A DNA stretch of 64,000 nucleotides, taken from positions 62,001 to 126,000 of the forward strand of contig JAZSJJ010000011.1 in assembly GCA_045534225.1 (NCBI GenBank). The letters are read 5' to 3'. The notes under the pieces are model-generated. The model saw nothing but the letters and a program-made list of their open reading frames with translations, was not told the origin of the DNA and searched no databases. Position 1 is the stretch's first letter. Every line of letters starts with the position of its first letter. Positions 28,564 through 35,826 of the stretch are shown one piece after another. The DNA comes from UMGS1649 sp045534225. Its GTDB lineage: Bacteria; Bacillota; Clostridia; TANB77; CAG-465. Made by a program: the position numbers and the translations under genes.

Positions 28564-28592
28564 ATATTAACACACGAAAATGTTTATGTCAA
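28564..28592 (-). promoter_or_regulatory. SigmaA promoter of the 49-aa gene
   Basis: TTGACA, 17 bases, TAATAT on the minus strand; it predicts a leader of about 97 bases. Confidence 0.75.
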
Positions 28593-28680
28593 CCATAAAG
28601 TTGAAAATTTTTATAAATTTATTTAAATTTGTTTTTATATTTTTTTAATTTTTCTTGCAAAATATATGAATTTTAAGCAT

Positions 28681-28708
28681 AAAAAAAGATGGCCCTCGCC
28701 ATCTTTTA
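28681..28708 (-). terminator. Terminator of prfA
   Basis: A perfect 10-bp stem AAAAGATGGC/GCCATCTTTT with a CCTC loop. Confidence 0.92.
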
Positions 28709-28717
28709 AAATCTATA

Positions 28718-29776
28718 TTATTCGCCTGCTTGTAATCTTTCTGCTTTATCAAATGCTTGAAGTGCTTCTATCATAGAATCCATATTTCCGTTTACAAATG
28801 TTTCTAATTGATACATAGTAAAGTTTATTCTATGATCTGTTACTCTTCCTTGTGGGAAGTTATATGTTCTTATCTTTTCACTTCTTGCACCACTACCTAC
28901 TTGTAGTTTTCTAGTATTGGCCAATTCTTGATTTTGTTTTTCTTGCATCGCTTCGTATAGTTTTGCTCTAAGCATCTTCATACAAGATTCTCTATTTTGT
29001 ATTTGAGATCTTTCAGATTGGCTTGCTACTATAATTCCTGTTGGAATGTGTGTAATTCTTACTGCAGATTCAGTTTTATTTACGTGTTGTCCACCTGCAC
29101 CACTTGCTCTATATGTGTCTATCTTAAGGTCACTTGGAACTATTTCAACTTCTACTTCGTCTACTTCTGGAAGAACGGCTACAGTAACTGTTGAAGTATG
29201 TATTCTTCCACTTGCTTCTGTTTCAGGTACACGTTGTACTCTATGAACACCACTTTCAAATTTAAGTTTACTATATGCTCCTTTACCTTTGATAGCAAAT
29301 GATATTTCTTTAATACCACCAAGTTCTGTTTCGTTTATGTCTAAAACTTCAACTTGCCATCTATTTAGGTCTGCATACATTGAATACATTCTGTATAATG
29401 TGTGAGCAAAAAGTGCAGCTTCATCTCCACCTGCTCCACCACGAATTTCTATGATAACGTTATTATCGTCATTTACATCTTTAGGTAGAAGTAATATTTT
29501 TAATTCTTCTTCTAAACCTTGAAGTTTTTCTTTAGATTCGTAGTATTCCAATTCTGCCATTTCTTTCATTTCTGGATCAGACATCATTTCTTCTGCATCA
29601 TCCATATTTTGTTTAACTTTCTTGTATTCTCTATATTTTTCTACAACATCCACAAGACCTGATTGTTCTTTCATATATTTTTTGAAAGCGTTTTGATCAG
29701 ATATTACTTCTGGATCAGATATTAATTTGTTTAATTCTTCATATCTAGCTTCTACAGCTTCTAATTTATCTAACAT
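28718..29776 (-). CDS. prfA: Peptide chain release factor 1
   Basis: RF1 reads UAA and UAG stop codons and releases the peptide. The 352-residue protein has the catalytic GGQ in GAGGQHVNKTESAVR (~227-240), the GGAGGDEAALFA segment, and the PETEASGRIHTSTVTVA codon-recognition region carrying the PxT-type motif. Length and start (RBS GAGGAGA) are normal. It has its own terminator. Confidence 0.97.
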   Translation of the reverse strand: MLDKLEAVEARYEELNKLISDPEVISDQNAFKKYMKEQSGLVDVVEKYREYKKVKQNMDDAEEMMSDPEMKEMAELEYYESKEKLQGLEEELKILLLPKDVNDDNNVIIEIRGGAGGDEAALFAHTLYRMYSMYADLNRWQVEVLDINETELGGIKEISFAIKGKGAYSKLKFESGVHRVQRVPETEASGRIHTSTVTVAVLPEVDEVEVEIVPSDLKIDTYRASGAGGQHVNKTESAVRITHIPTGIIVASQSERSQIQNRESCMKMLRAKLYEAMQEKQNQELANTRKLQVGSGARSEKIRTYNFPQGRVTDHRINFTMYQLETFVNGNMDSMIEALQAFDKAERLQAGE

Positions 29777-29842
29777 TTTATCTCTCCTCGCTAGTATATT
29801 TTACCATTATATTTGCTATTTTTCAAGTGCTACCGAAAAACT

Positions 29843-29873
29843 TAAGAGCGGCCATATTACTTGCCGCCCTTAT
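29843..29873 (-). terminator. Terminator after the 29875 gene
   Basis: TAAGAGCGGC pairs with GCCGCCCTTA (one mismatch), next to the stop codon. Confidence 0.6.
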
Positions 29874-29874
29874 A

Positions 29875-30378
29875 TTATTTTAATTCTTTTATTAGTTTTA
29901 CTACACCATCATAATTTGCTGTCACATTTTTGTAATTTGTTTCACCATCCATACTAAAATGAGTTGGTGTAATATTAATTATTGTACTAGTATTATCTTT
30001 ATAGTATAGCACTATACAATACCCACTAGATGTTAAAGATGCTACTTCAGACTTTATTGTAGTTCCTTCAACCGTTTCTAAGAAATCTAATATTTTTTCT
30101 TTATCCTTTTTACTATCTACATCTATATTTGTTGTTTGCGAAAGTATAGCTATTCTTTCTATTTTGTGCTCTTTTACATGCTCTCTATATTCTTTTAATT
30201 CTACTAATTTAAATGTTTCACCTAACACTTTTTCTTTAAATATTGTATTTCTAAATATTATTACTAATCCTAGTATACATATAATTACTGCAAGTAACAT
30301 AAATACAAGTTTTTTTACATTTACTTTAACTTTTTTCTTATCTTTCTTTATAGCAGCTTTCTTATTGTCTTTCTTCAT
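29875..30378 (-). CDS. Membrane-anchored protein of unknown function
   Basis: The 167-residue product has a very basic N-terminus (about 16 Lys in 28 residues), one membrane helix (~29-46) and an extracytoplasmic domain of ~120 residues with alternating beta strands (IERIAILSQTTNIDVDS ... YCIVLYYKDNTSTIINI). The RBS GGAGGG supports the ATG. It is the last gene of the spo0A operon region, 13 bases after the HD-GYP gene. Not recognised. Confidence 0.7.
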   Translation of the reverse strand: MKKDNKKAAIKKDKKKVKVNVKKLVFMLLAVIICILGLVIIFRNTIFKEKVLGETFKLVELKEYREHVKEHKIERIAILSQTTNIDVDSKKDKEKILDFLETVEGTTIKSEVASLTSSGYCIVLYYKDNTSTIINITPTHFSMDGETNYKNVTANYDGVVKLIKELK

Positions 30379-30391
30379 ATTATCCCTCCAC

Positions 30392-31036
30392 CTAGATACT
30401 TTCTTTCATTCTAACTATGTGTATATATTCTTCTTTGGTTAAGTCTTTCTCTTCTAGAATAACCTCTAATAATGCCTTAAATACTCCAGTATTTGCTATT
30501 CCTTTATCTATTAATGCTTCCTTTAATATATCTAAAGCAACTGGCAATTCTATCTTTTCCTTGTATTGTCTTTTATTAATTAAAGCATCATATATATCTG
30601 CAACTTTAATTAATTCTGCTTCAAGTGGCACATCTGTTATTCCATCTGGGTAACCACTTCCATCGCCGTTTTCATGGTGACTACCAACAGCTTCTGCATA
30701 CTTTTCTAAAACTGGCACAGATTTGCAAAACTCTTCACCTTTTACAGTATGTGTTTTCATTATACTATATTCTTCATCTGTTAATTTGCCTGGTTTTTGT
30801 AGTACCTCTGAAGGTATAAATATCTTACCAATATCATGAAGATAAGCACATTCCACATAGAATCTTGTCTCTATTTCTGTATAACCTAGTTTTTCACATA
30901 TTTTACCTACTATTTGCGGAACACTATGTATATGTCTTGTTGTGTATATATCTAAGTGTTCTATTTTTTCTAACTGTTTACGTACATTTGTAGATAATTG
31001 TTTATATAAATCTTTTTCAATGTTATCATATGTCAT
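30392..31036 (-). CDS. HD-GYP domain phosphodiesterase
   Basis: HD-GYP proteins hydrolyse c-di-GMP or related cyclic dinucleotides. The 214-residue product keeps the metal motif HDIGKIFIP and the diagnostic HHENGDGSGYPDGI, plus the H...H residues of HIHSVPQIVGKI, so it is likely active. It has no input or membrane domain. The ATG at 31036 overlaps the upstream stop (TAATG) and has an AAGGTG ribosome site; the longer frame to 31081 is rejected. Its operon with spo0A suggests a link between cyclic-dinucleotide signalling and sporulation control (inference). Confidence 0.9.
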   Translation of the reverse strand: MTYDNIEKDLYKQLSTNVRKQLEKIEHLDIYTTRHIHSVPQIVGKICEKLGYTEIETRFYVECAYLHDIGKIFIPSEVLQKPGKLTDEEYSIMKTHTVKGEEFCKSVPVLEKYAEAVGSHHENGDGSGYPDGITDVPLEAELIKVADIYDALINKRQYKEKIELPVALDILKEALIDKGIANTGVFKALLEVILEEKDLTKEEYIHIVRMKESI

Positions 31037-31398
31037 TATCTTGCACCTTCTTCTCTTTCTTCTAGTCCAATTTCTATACATTTCTTTAGATCTTGAAGAT
31101 AATCTCTACTTGCATCTAGTAGTTTATACCTTTCACCATTTGCTGCTGTAATTACTAAATCGCTGATGTCTATATCCACAGTTTCCACTACTATTTCTTC
31201 CTTAGTTTCAACTAATTCTCCTTTAATTACACAGCCCGGTAATAATATTCCTATTCCTTCTTCACCATTTTCATCTACATATATCGCTTTCCAATTAACT
31301 ATTGCTTTCATTTTAACCTCACTATTTACTTCATTATATAGCAAAGAAAACATTAAAGCAAGAAAAACAACACCTATTTTACTAAGTGTTGTTCTCAT
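31036..31398 (-). CDS. Small secreted or membrane-anchored protein in spo0A operon
   Basis: The 120-residue product has an N-terminal hydrophobic segment (SKIGVVFLALMFSLLYN, ~5-22) that may be a signal peptide or anchor, then a beta-rich part (WKAIYVDENGEEGIGILLPGCVIKGELVET) resembling a small barrel, and a helical end. It begins one base after the spo0A stop with a weak RBS, so it is probably translationally coupled. In many clostridia spoIVB lies next to spo0A; this is not SpoIVB, as it lacks PDZ and protease motifs. Function unknown. Confidence 0.7.
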   Translation of the reverse strand: MRTTLSKIGVVFLALMFSLLYNEVNSEVKMKAIVNWKAIYVDENGEEGIGILLPGCVIKGELVETKEEIVVETVDIDISDLVITAANGERYKLLDASRDYLQDLKKCIEIGLEEREEGAR

Positions 31399-31399
31399 A

Positions 31400-32206
31400 T
31401 TATCTTGCTACTCTTTCTAAATGTTCAAGTCTAATCTTATCTGCAATTAGAGCTATAAATTCCGAATTTGTAGGTTTTCCTTTATTTGAATTTACAGTAT
31501 AGCCAAATATCTTGTCATGTACTGCTATTTCACCTCTGTTCCACGCTACTTCTATTGCATGTCTTATGGCTCTTTCAACTCTTGATGGCGTTGTTTGATA
31601 TCTTTTTGCTAACAATGGATACATCATTTTAGTTACGGAATTTATTATCTCTTGATTTCCAACTGCCATTATTATTGCTTCTCTTAGATATTGATAGCCT
31701 TTAATATGTGCAGGTACTCCTAAATCATGAATAAGATTTGTTACCTTCACTTCAACCGGTTCTGTATTCATCTTTATAGTTTTTGTAGTTACATACTTTG
31801 GCCCTTTGTTTTCATAAACCGCCATACTTGGTACTGTTAGTTCTCTTAATCTTTCAACTAATGTATCTAGATCAAATGGTTTAATAACATAGTAGCTAGC
31901 CCCAAGCGCCATTGCTTTACTTGTTATCTTTTCTTGCCCTATTGCAGACATTACTACAATATTAGGTCTTTTTTCTAGCGCACTTTCTTCCAAGTCTTCA
32001 AGCACCGCTAAGCCATCTCTTTCTGGCATTATTATATCTAGCAACAAAACATCAGGTTTCCACTCCTTTATTTTTGTTACAACCGCACTTCCATCGTTTA
32101 AGCTTCCTACGACTTCCATGTCTTTTTGCGAATCAACAAACATTGTTAATAACTTAACGAATTCTACGTTATCATCTACGATCATTACTTTAATTTTTTC
32201 TTCCAT
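31400..32206 (-). CDS. spo0A: Sporulation master regulator Spo0A
   Basis: Spo0A is the phosphorelay response regulator that launches sporulation. The 268-residue protein has the receiver domain with acidic pocket VMIVDDN, phospho-acceptor Asp in VLLLDIIMPERDGL, Thr/Ser in VVMSAIG and Lys in YYVIKPFD. The C-terminal DNA-binding domain has the characteristic LIHDLGVPAHIKGYQYLREAI and TTPSRVERAIRHAIEVAW. The ATG at 32206 has a GGGAGGA ribosome site, so the longer frame to 32272 is rejected. A sigmaA promoter and a TGTCGAT near-match to the 0A box lie upstream. Confidence 0.97.
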   Translation of the reverse strand: MEEKIKVMIVDDNVEFVKLLTMFVDSQKDMEVVGSLNDGSAVVTKIKEWKPDVLLLDIIMPERDGLAVLEDLEESALEKRPNIVVMSAIGQEKITSKAMALGASYYVIKPFDLDTLVERLRELTVPSMAVYENKGPKYVTTKTIKMNTEPVEVKVTNLIHDLGVPAHIKGYQYLREAIIMAVGNQEIINSVTKMMYPLLAKRYQTTPSRVERAIRHAIEVAWNRGEIAVHDKIFGYTVNSNKGKPTNSEFIALIADKIRLEHLERVAR

Positions 32207-32243
32207 TTTATCGTCCTCCCAATTTTTGCCAACCAACTCCGTT

Positions 32244-32272
32244 ATTATACTCCAGTTTTTACCAATTTGCAA
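32244..32272 (-). promoter_or_regulatory. SigmaA promoter of spo0A with nearby 0A-like box
   Basis: TTGCAA, 17 bases, TATAAT on the minus strand. TGTCGAT at 32303-32309 (plus strand) differs by one base from the Spo0A-box consensus TGTCGAA and sits about 65 bases upstream of the predicted start. Confidence 0.6.
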
Positions 32273-32352
32273 GCATAAATTTTATATACTTTTGTTTTTA
32301 TTTGTCGATAAGTATATATTCTCTTAAATATACACATATTGCTCCATTTTCT

Positions 32353-32381
32353 TTGAAAATACTGCCTCTTTATGTTAAAAT
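32353..32381 (+). promoter_or_regulatory. SigmaA promoter of mnmA
   Basis: TTGAAA, 17 bases, TAAAAT; the leader would be only about 12 bases. Confidence 0.6.
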
Positions 32382-32399
32382 ATATATTGGTGAAACGAA

Positions 32400-33476
32400 A
32401 TGAATGAAACTAAAAAGAAAAAAGTCGTTGTTGGTTTAAGCGGTGGCGTAGATAGTTCTGTTTGTGCTCTACTTCTGAAACAAGCAGGCTACGATGTAAT
32501 TGGCGCAACAATGATACTTTACGATAAAAAATCTGAAGATAAAGCTTGTGGTTCTTCTATTGCAGTAGCTGATGCAAAGGCTGTTGCAGATAAACTAGAA
32601 ATACCATTTTATACTTTAGATTTAACAAAAGAATTTAAGGAACTAGTTATAGACTACTTTGCAAAAGAATATATGGAAGGAAAAACTCCTAATCCATGTA
32701 TTGCTTGTAACAAACATCTTAAGTTTAATCTAATGTTAAAGAAAGCAATGGAACTTTATGACGCAGATTATATAGCTACAGGACATTATGCAAAAGTTCT
32801 TAAAGATGAAAATACAAATAGATACTATGTAGCAGAATCTGTTACTGCCAGCAAAGATCAAACTTATGTGTTATATAACATGACTCAAGAAGAATTAAGT
32901 CACGTACTTATGCCTCTTGGGGATTACACTAAAGATGAAATACGTGAAATTGCTAGAGAAAATGGATTTATTACAGCAGATAAAAAAGATAGCCAAGAAA
33001 TCTGTTTTGTAGAGGATAATGACTACGCAAACTTTATTACTACAAACTACAATTACAAATCTATGCCTGGTGAATTTGTAGATACTAGAGGAAATAAATA
33101 CGGTAAACATAAAGGAATTATACATTACACTGTAGGTCAAAGAAGAGGTTTAGGACTTTCGTTAAAATCTCCTCTTTACGTAAAAAGAGTAGATAACAAA
33201 ACTCATGAAGTAATCCTTTGTCCTAAAGAAGAACTATTTACGGATAGTTTAATATGTTCTGATGTTAATCTTATGGCTATAGAAAAACTAACAGCCCCAC
33301 TCAAAGCTAGTGTTAAAATACGTTACTCTGCACCTAAAGCAGCAGCTACATTAATACCACTAGAAAATGGAGATATTAAAGTAGTATTTGATGAACCTGC
33401 AAGAGCAGTTACACCTGGACAAGCTGTTGTATTCTATGATGGAAATAAAGTTCTTGGTGGTGGAATAATACAGTAA
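32400..33476 (+). CDS. mnmA: tRNA 2-thiouridylase MnmA
   Basis: MnmA adds sulfur to U34 of tRNAs for Lys, Glu and Gln. The 358-residue protein has the PP-loop SGGVDSSV (residues 14-21), the catalytic Cys in NPCIACNKHLKF (~99-110), and the second Cys in DSQEICFV, followed by the HKGIIHYTVGQRRGLG region. Length is normal. The RBS is a weak GGTG nine bases before the ATG, with a very short leader. It is divergent from the spo0A operon and monocistronic. Confidence 0.96.
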   Translation: MNETKKKKVVVGLSGGVDSSVCALLLKQAGYDVIGATMILYDKKSEDKACGSSIAVADAKAVADKLEIPFYTLDLTKEFKELVIDYFAKEYMEGKTPNPCIACNKHLKFNLMLKKAMELYDADYIATGHYAKVLKDENTNRYYVAESVTASKDQTYVLYNMTQEELSHVLMPLGDYTKDEIREIARENGFITADKKDSQEICFVEDNDYANFITTNYNYKSMPGEFVDTRGNKYGKHKGIIHYTVGQRRGLGLSLKSPLYVKRVDNKTHEVILCPKEELFTDSLICSDVNLMAIEKLTAPLKASVKIRYSAPKAAATLIPLENGDIKVVFDEPARAVTPGQAVVFYDGNKVLGGGIIQ

Positions 33477-33501
33477 AAAACAAACAGAAAATATATACAT
33501 A

Positions 33502-33541
33502 AAAAATAATGAATTCTAAAAAATAGAATTCATTATTTTTT
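33502..33541. terminator. Bidirectional terminator between mnmA and a pilin-like gene
   Basis: A perfect 15-bp stem (33502-33516 with 33526-33540) has A and T runs on both sides. Confidence 0.92.
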
Positions 33542-33547
33542 GTTTTA

Positions 33548-34573
33548 TTATTTAATTAACGAAAAATCATAATCTCCTGTTCCCACTGTTGCAGGGATGC
33601 TAGCTTTTAGACAAACTACGGGACGAACTCCGCCGCTACTAGTACAATCCGGAGCATGAACAGTCATTCGACCAACACAATAAAAATCATCAGCAACTTC
33701 ATCATAATATCCCGGAGATGATAACCAATAACTATTATCCGCTAATACATATAATCCATCACTTGTTATTGATATAGGATAATTTTCGTTTTGTTCATTT
33801 ATTTTATATCCTCTTTCTTCTGTTGATAGTGTAAATGTCGGTGTATAACCTTTAGAATTCCAACCAGCTACAAACAGTTCCAACGTTGGTCCTCCTATTG
33901 CTCCAACTACATTTTCACCATACAGCGCCTTATTAGCAAAACTCGAATAATCCTTTATCATTTGTGCTACCGCTTTTGAGTTCATATATAAATCATTTAA
34001 TATATACTTATCTGCAGTGCCCACTCTAAATTTTTCATATAGCGCTAATTCATCACTTGTTAAGCTCGCTACTGTTGTTCCTTTGTCTAATGAAGTAGTT
34101 CCTATATTATTTTCAGTTACTAGATATATATAATCTGAATTGTGGTAGTATATTTTCCAATCACCATATGTTGTTCCATTTAATGTTACAGTATAATCTA
34201 CTTTATCTCCATAGTTTGCTGCTGTTATTAATGAACCTAAAGCTGTACCAGATGAACTATTTTTATTTGTAACTATTACACCTGTATCTGTTACAGTTAT
34301 ATTCCATTTATCTGCTGTTACTCCTTGTTCACCTAATTTTGTTGTTACTTCATTTACTAGTTCTGTTCCTCTTTTATTGTCCATGTAAGCGTCTGCCCAT
34401 GTTAATGCTGCTAAGTCTTGTACCGCAGCTTCGTTTGTTAAGTCTACTGCTTGACTTGCTCTGTTTATTACGCCAGTGTTAGATAATGTTATTACTACAC
34501 TTGCTGCAAGTATTATCATTACTATTATTGTAATGACTAAAACTATTAAGGATATCCCTTGTTTCTTTTGCAT
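33548..34573 (-). CDS. Pilin-like surface protein with variable C-terminal domain
   Basis: The 341-residue product starts MQKKQG then ISLIVLVITIIVMIIL. It shares the ~70-residue stalk (AVDLTNEAAVQDLAAL ... WADAYMDNKRG ... WNITVTDTGVIV) with the 50 kb protein, nearly identically. The C-terminal ~230 residues contain a YWLSSPGYYD segment and end SSGGVRPVVCLKASI, a closing motif familiar from large families of clostridial and phage-tail-like surface proteins. Glu5 of true pilins is absent. The ATG at 34573 has a GGGAGGA site; the frame to 34618 is rejected. It is expressed from a promoter 210 bases upstream through an unusual hairpin-rich leader. Confidence 0.88.
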   Translation of the reverse strand: MQKKQGISLIVLVITIIVMIILAASVVITLSNTGVINRASQAVDLTNEAAVQDLAALTWADAYMDNKRGTELVNEVTTKLGEQGVTADKWNITVTDTGVIVTNKNSSSGTALGSLITAANYGDKVDYTVTLNGTTYGDWKIYYHNSDYIYLVTENNIGTTSLDKGTTVASLTSDELALYEKFRVGTADKYILNDLYMNSKAVAQMIKDYSSFANKALYGENVVGAIGGPTLELFVAGWNSKGYTPTFTLSTEERGYKINEQNENYPISITSDGLYVLADNSYWLSSPGYYDEVADDFYCVGRMTVHAPDCTSSGGVRPVVCLKASIPATVGTGDYDFSLIK

Positions 34574-34590
34574 TTTTTCATTCCTCCCTC

Positions 34591-34651
34591 TTTTGCATGC
34601 AAAAAAGCAAAGCAGCACATACTTATTTAGTATGTGTTACTTTGCTAGTTT
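34591..34651 (-). promoter_or_regulatory. Leader hairpin B (terminator-like) before the pilin-like gene
   Basis: AGCAAAG/CTTTGCT (34606-34612, 34640-34646) and CACATACT/AGTATGTG (34616-34623, 34629-34636) form a long stem, with a T-run after it on the minus strand. It sits only ~20 bases before the RBS, with a 14-bp palindrome TTTTGCATGCAAAA (34591-34604) between. Confidence 0.7.
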
Positions 34652-34665
34652 CTATTTTTATTTGA

Positions 34666-34703
34666 GGCGCAAAAAACGCTTCTAATGTTTGTTCATTAGA
34701 AAG
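34666..34703 (-). promoter_or_regulatory. Leader hairpin A (terminator-like) with competing pairing
   Basis: TTCTAATG/CATTAGAA (34680-34687, 34694-34701) is followed by a T6 run on the minus strand. The T-run segment (AAAAAACGCT, 34671-34680 on +) is also complementary to AGCGTTTTTT at 34745-34754, which could form an alternative structure. Confidence 0.6.
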
Positions 34704-34759
34704 TATTGTGTGTGTGTGTGTGTGTGTACAGCCGCAAGGCTTTCAGCGTTTTTTATCAT
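34682..34759 (-). CDS. Candidate leader peptide (25 aa) containing a CA microsatellite
   Basis: An ATG at 34759 follows GAGGGG by seven bases. It reads MIKNAESLAAV, then (His-Thr)3 from a CA repeat, then QYFLMNKH and stop inside hairpin A. With nine repeats instead of ten, the frame would extend to about 44 codons through hairpin A; with eleven it would stop after 21. This looks like a leader peptide whose translation could control the terminator-like hairpins. Expression is not proven. Confidence 0.4.
   Translation of the reverse strand: MIKNAESLAAVHTHTHTQYFLMNKH
34707..34727. repeat. TG/CA dinucleotide microsatellite, ten units
   Basis: Ten perfect TG units plus one T lie between promoter and pilin-like gene, in the leader transcript. 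Such tracts can slip during replication. Confidence 0.95.
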
Positions 34760-34783
34760 TTGTTTACCCCTCTTTATGATTCT

Positions 34784-34812
34784 ATTGTATATCATATTTT
34801 ATTATTATTCAA
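34784..34812 (-). promoter_or_regulatory. SigmaA promoter of the pilin-like gene leader
   Basis: TTGAAT, 17 bases, TACAAT on the minus strand. No other promoter fits between the hairpins and the gene. Confidence 0.55.
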
Positions 34813-34817
34813 TATTT

Positions 34818-35216
34818 CTATTTCAATTCATCTTGTAAAATTATTATGCTTTTTACATTAACTAGTTTTGCTGGATATGTTTCTTGTATATAATCATATT
34901 TGCCTATTGTAATTAGCATATCTTTTTTTAAGTATGAACTGCTTACAGTTGCACCTTTCCAAAGGACCCTAGTATCATTTATGCTAAATGTAAATTTACC
35001 TCTATAATTTATATCATTTGATTCTACGCCTTCTACTAACAATGTTGTTATTCCGTTATATTCTTTTATCTCTTTTATTTCAGCATAAAATGTTTTTTGC
35101 TCTGTTCCAAACGGAAAATGCTGAGATGCAATCTTTGGTTTTACTATATTAATTCCTAATACAAAAACAATTGCTACAAGTATAAATATTATTATTAACA
35201 TTACTATCTTTTTCAT
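34818..35216 (-). CDS. Membrane-anchored small protein, OB-fold-like
   Basis: The 132-residue product has one N-terminal membrane helix (residues 3-24) and an extracytoplasmic beta-rich domain (KTFYAEIKEIKEYNGITTLLVEG ... ITIGKYDYIQETYPAKLVNVKSI), consistent with a small OB-like barrel. The RBS AGAGGTG supports the ATG. It follows the YigZ-family gene by 19 bases and probably shares its transcript. Not recognised. Confidence 0.7.
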   Translation of the reverse strand: MKKIVMLIIIFILVAIVFVLGINIVKPKIASQHFPFGTEQKTFYAEIKEIKEYNGITTLLVEGVESNDINYRGKFTFSINDTRVLWKGATVSSSYLKKDMLITIGKYDYIQETYPAKLVNVKSIIILQDELK

Positions 35217-35235
35217 AATACACCTCTTATTTTAT

Positions 35236-35778
35236 TTATATTCCTTTAGGTTCTAAATACTTTATAATTACCTTATCTGTGCGAACTATATTTTCTATTA
35301 TACATCCTTGTTGTTTTAATGTTCTTAGCGTTTGTTCTTCCTCTTTATATTCGCATTCTAAAGATTTACTTTCATATTCTATATACTTTTGTTTTTCACA
35401 TTTAGCAAGTGCCTCTTTAGCAACTGTACTATATGCCCTTGTTAGTGGACCTGCTCCTAAAAGAATTCCTCCAAAATATCTTATTACTATTATTAATGCA
35501 TTAATTACATTTTCTTTTTCTAGAAGAGAATATATTGGTTTTCCCGCTGTGCCTTGTGGTTCTTTATCGTCTGTAAATCTACCAGAAGATTTTAGTGTAT
35601 ATGCATAAACAACATGTCTTGCATCTTTGTATTCTTCTCTTGCTTTAGCTATTATTTCTTCTGCTTGTTCCTGAGAACCAATGTAATACACTTTAGCAAT
35701 AAACTTAGATTTTTTTATTACTAATTCTTCTGTCACTACATTTGTATTTGTTCTATCTACAAGTTCAAATTTATCCAT
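35236..35778 (-). CDS. YigZ/IMPACT family protein
   Basis: The family has a conserved N-terminal UPF0029/IMPACT domain; its cellular role is not settled, though yeast and mammalian relatives modulate Gcn2 signalling. The 180-residue product shows SKFIAKVYYIGSQEQAEE, DARHVVYAYTL, FTDDKEPQGTAGKPI and RYFGGILLGAGPLTRAYS, which are diagnostic, then a short C-terminal DUF1949-like domain. Length is slightly below the usual ~200-215. The RBS AAAGGAG supports the ATG. Confidence 0.93.
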   Translation of the reverse strand: MDKFELVDRTNTNVVTEELVIKKSKFIAKVYYIGSQEQAEEIIAKAREEYKDARHVVYAYTLKSSGRFTDDKEPQGTAGKPIYSLLEKENVINALIIVIRYFGGILLGAGPLTRAYSTVAKEALAKCEKQKYIEYESKSLECEYKEEEQTLRTLKQQGCIIENIVRTDKVIIKYLEPKGI

Positions 35779-35826
35779 ATTCTCTCCTTTCTTTTAATTT
35801 TTCTTGCTTTTTATTCTTATTTTTAA

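Noticed and set aside
34682..34759. His-operon-type attenuation by the His-Thr run in the leader ORF
   Set aside because: The downstream gene is a surface protein, not a biosynthetic gene, and the His and Thr codons come from the CA microsatellite; only the general attenuator reading is kept.
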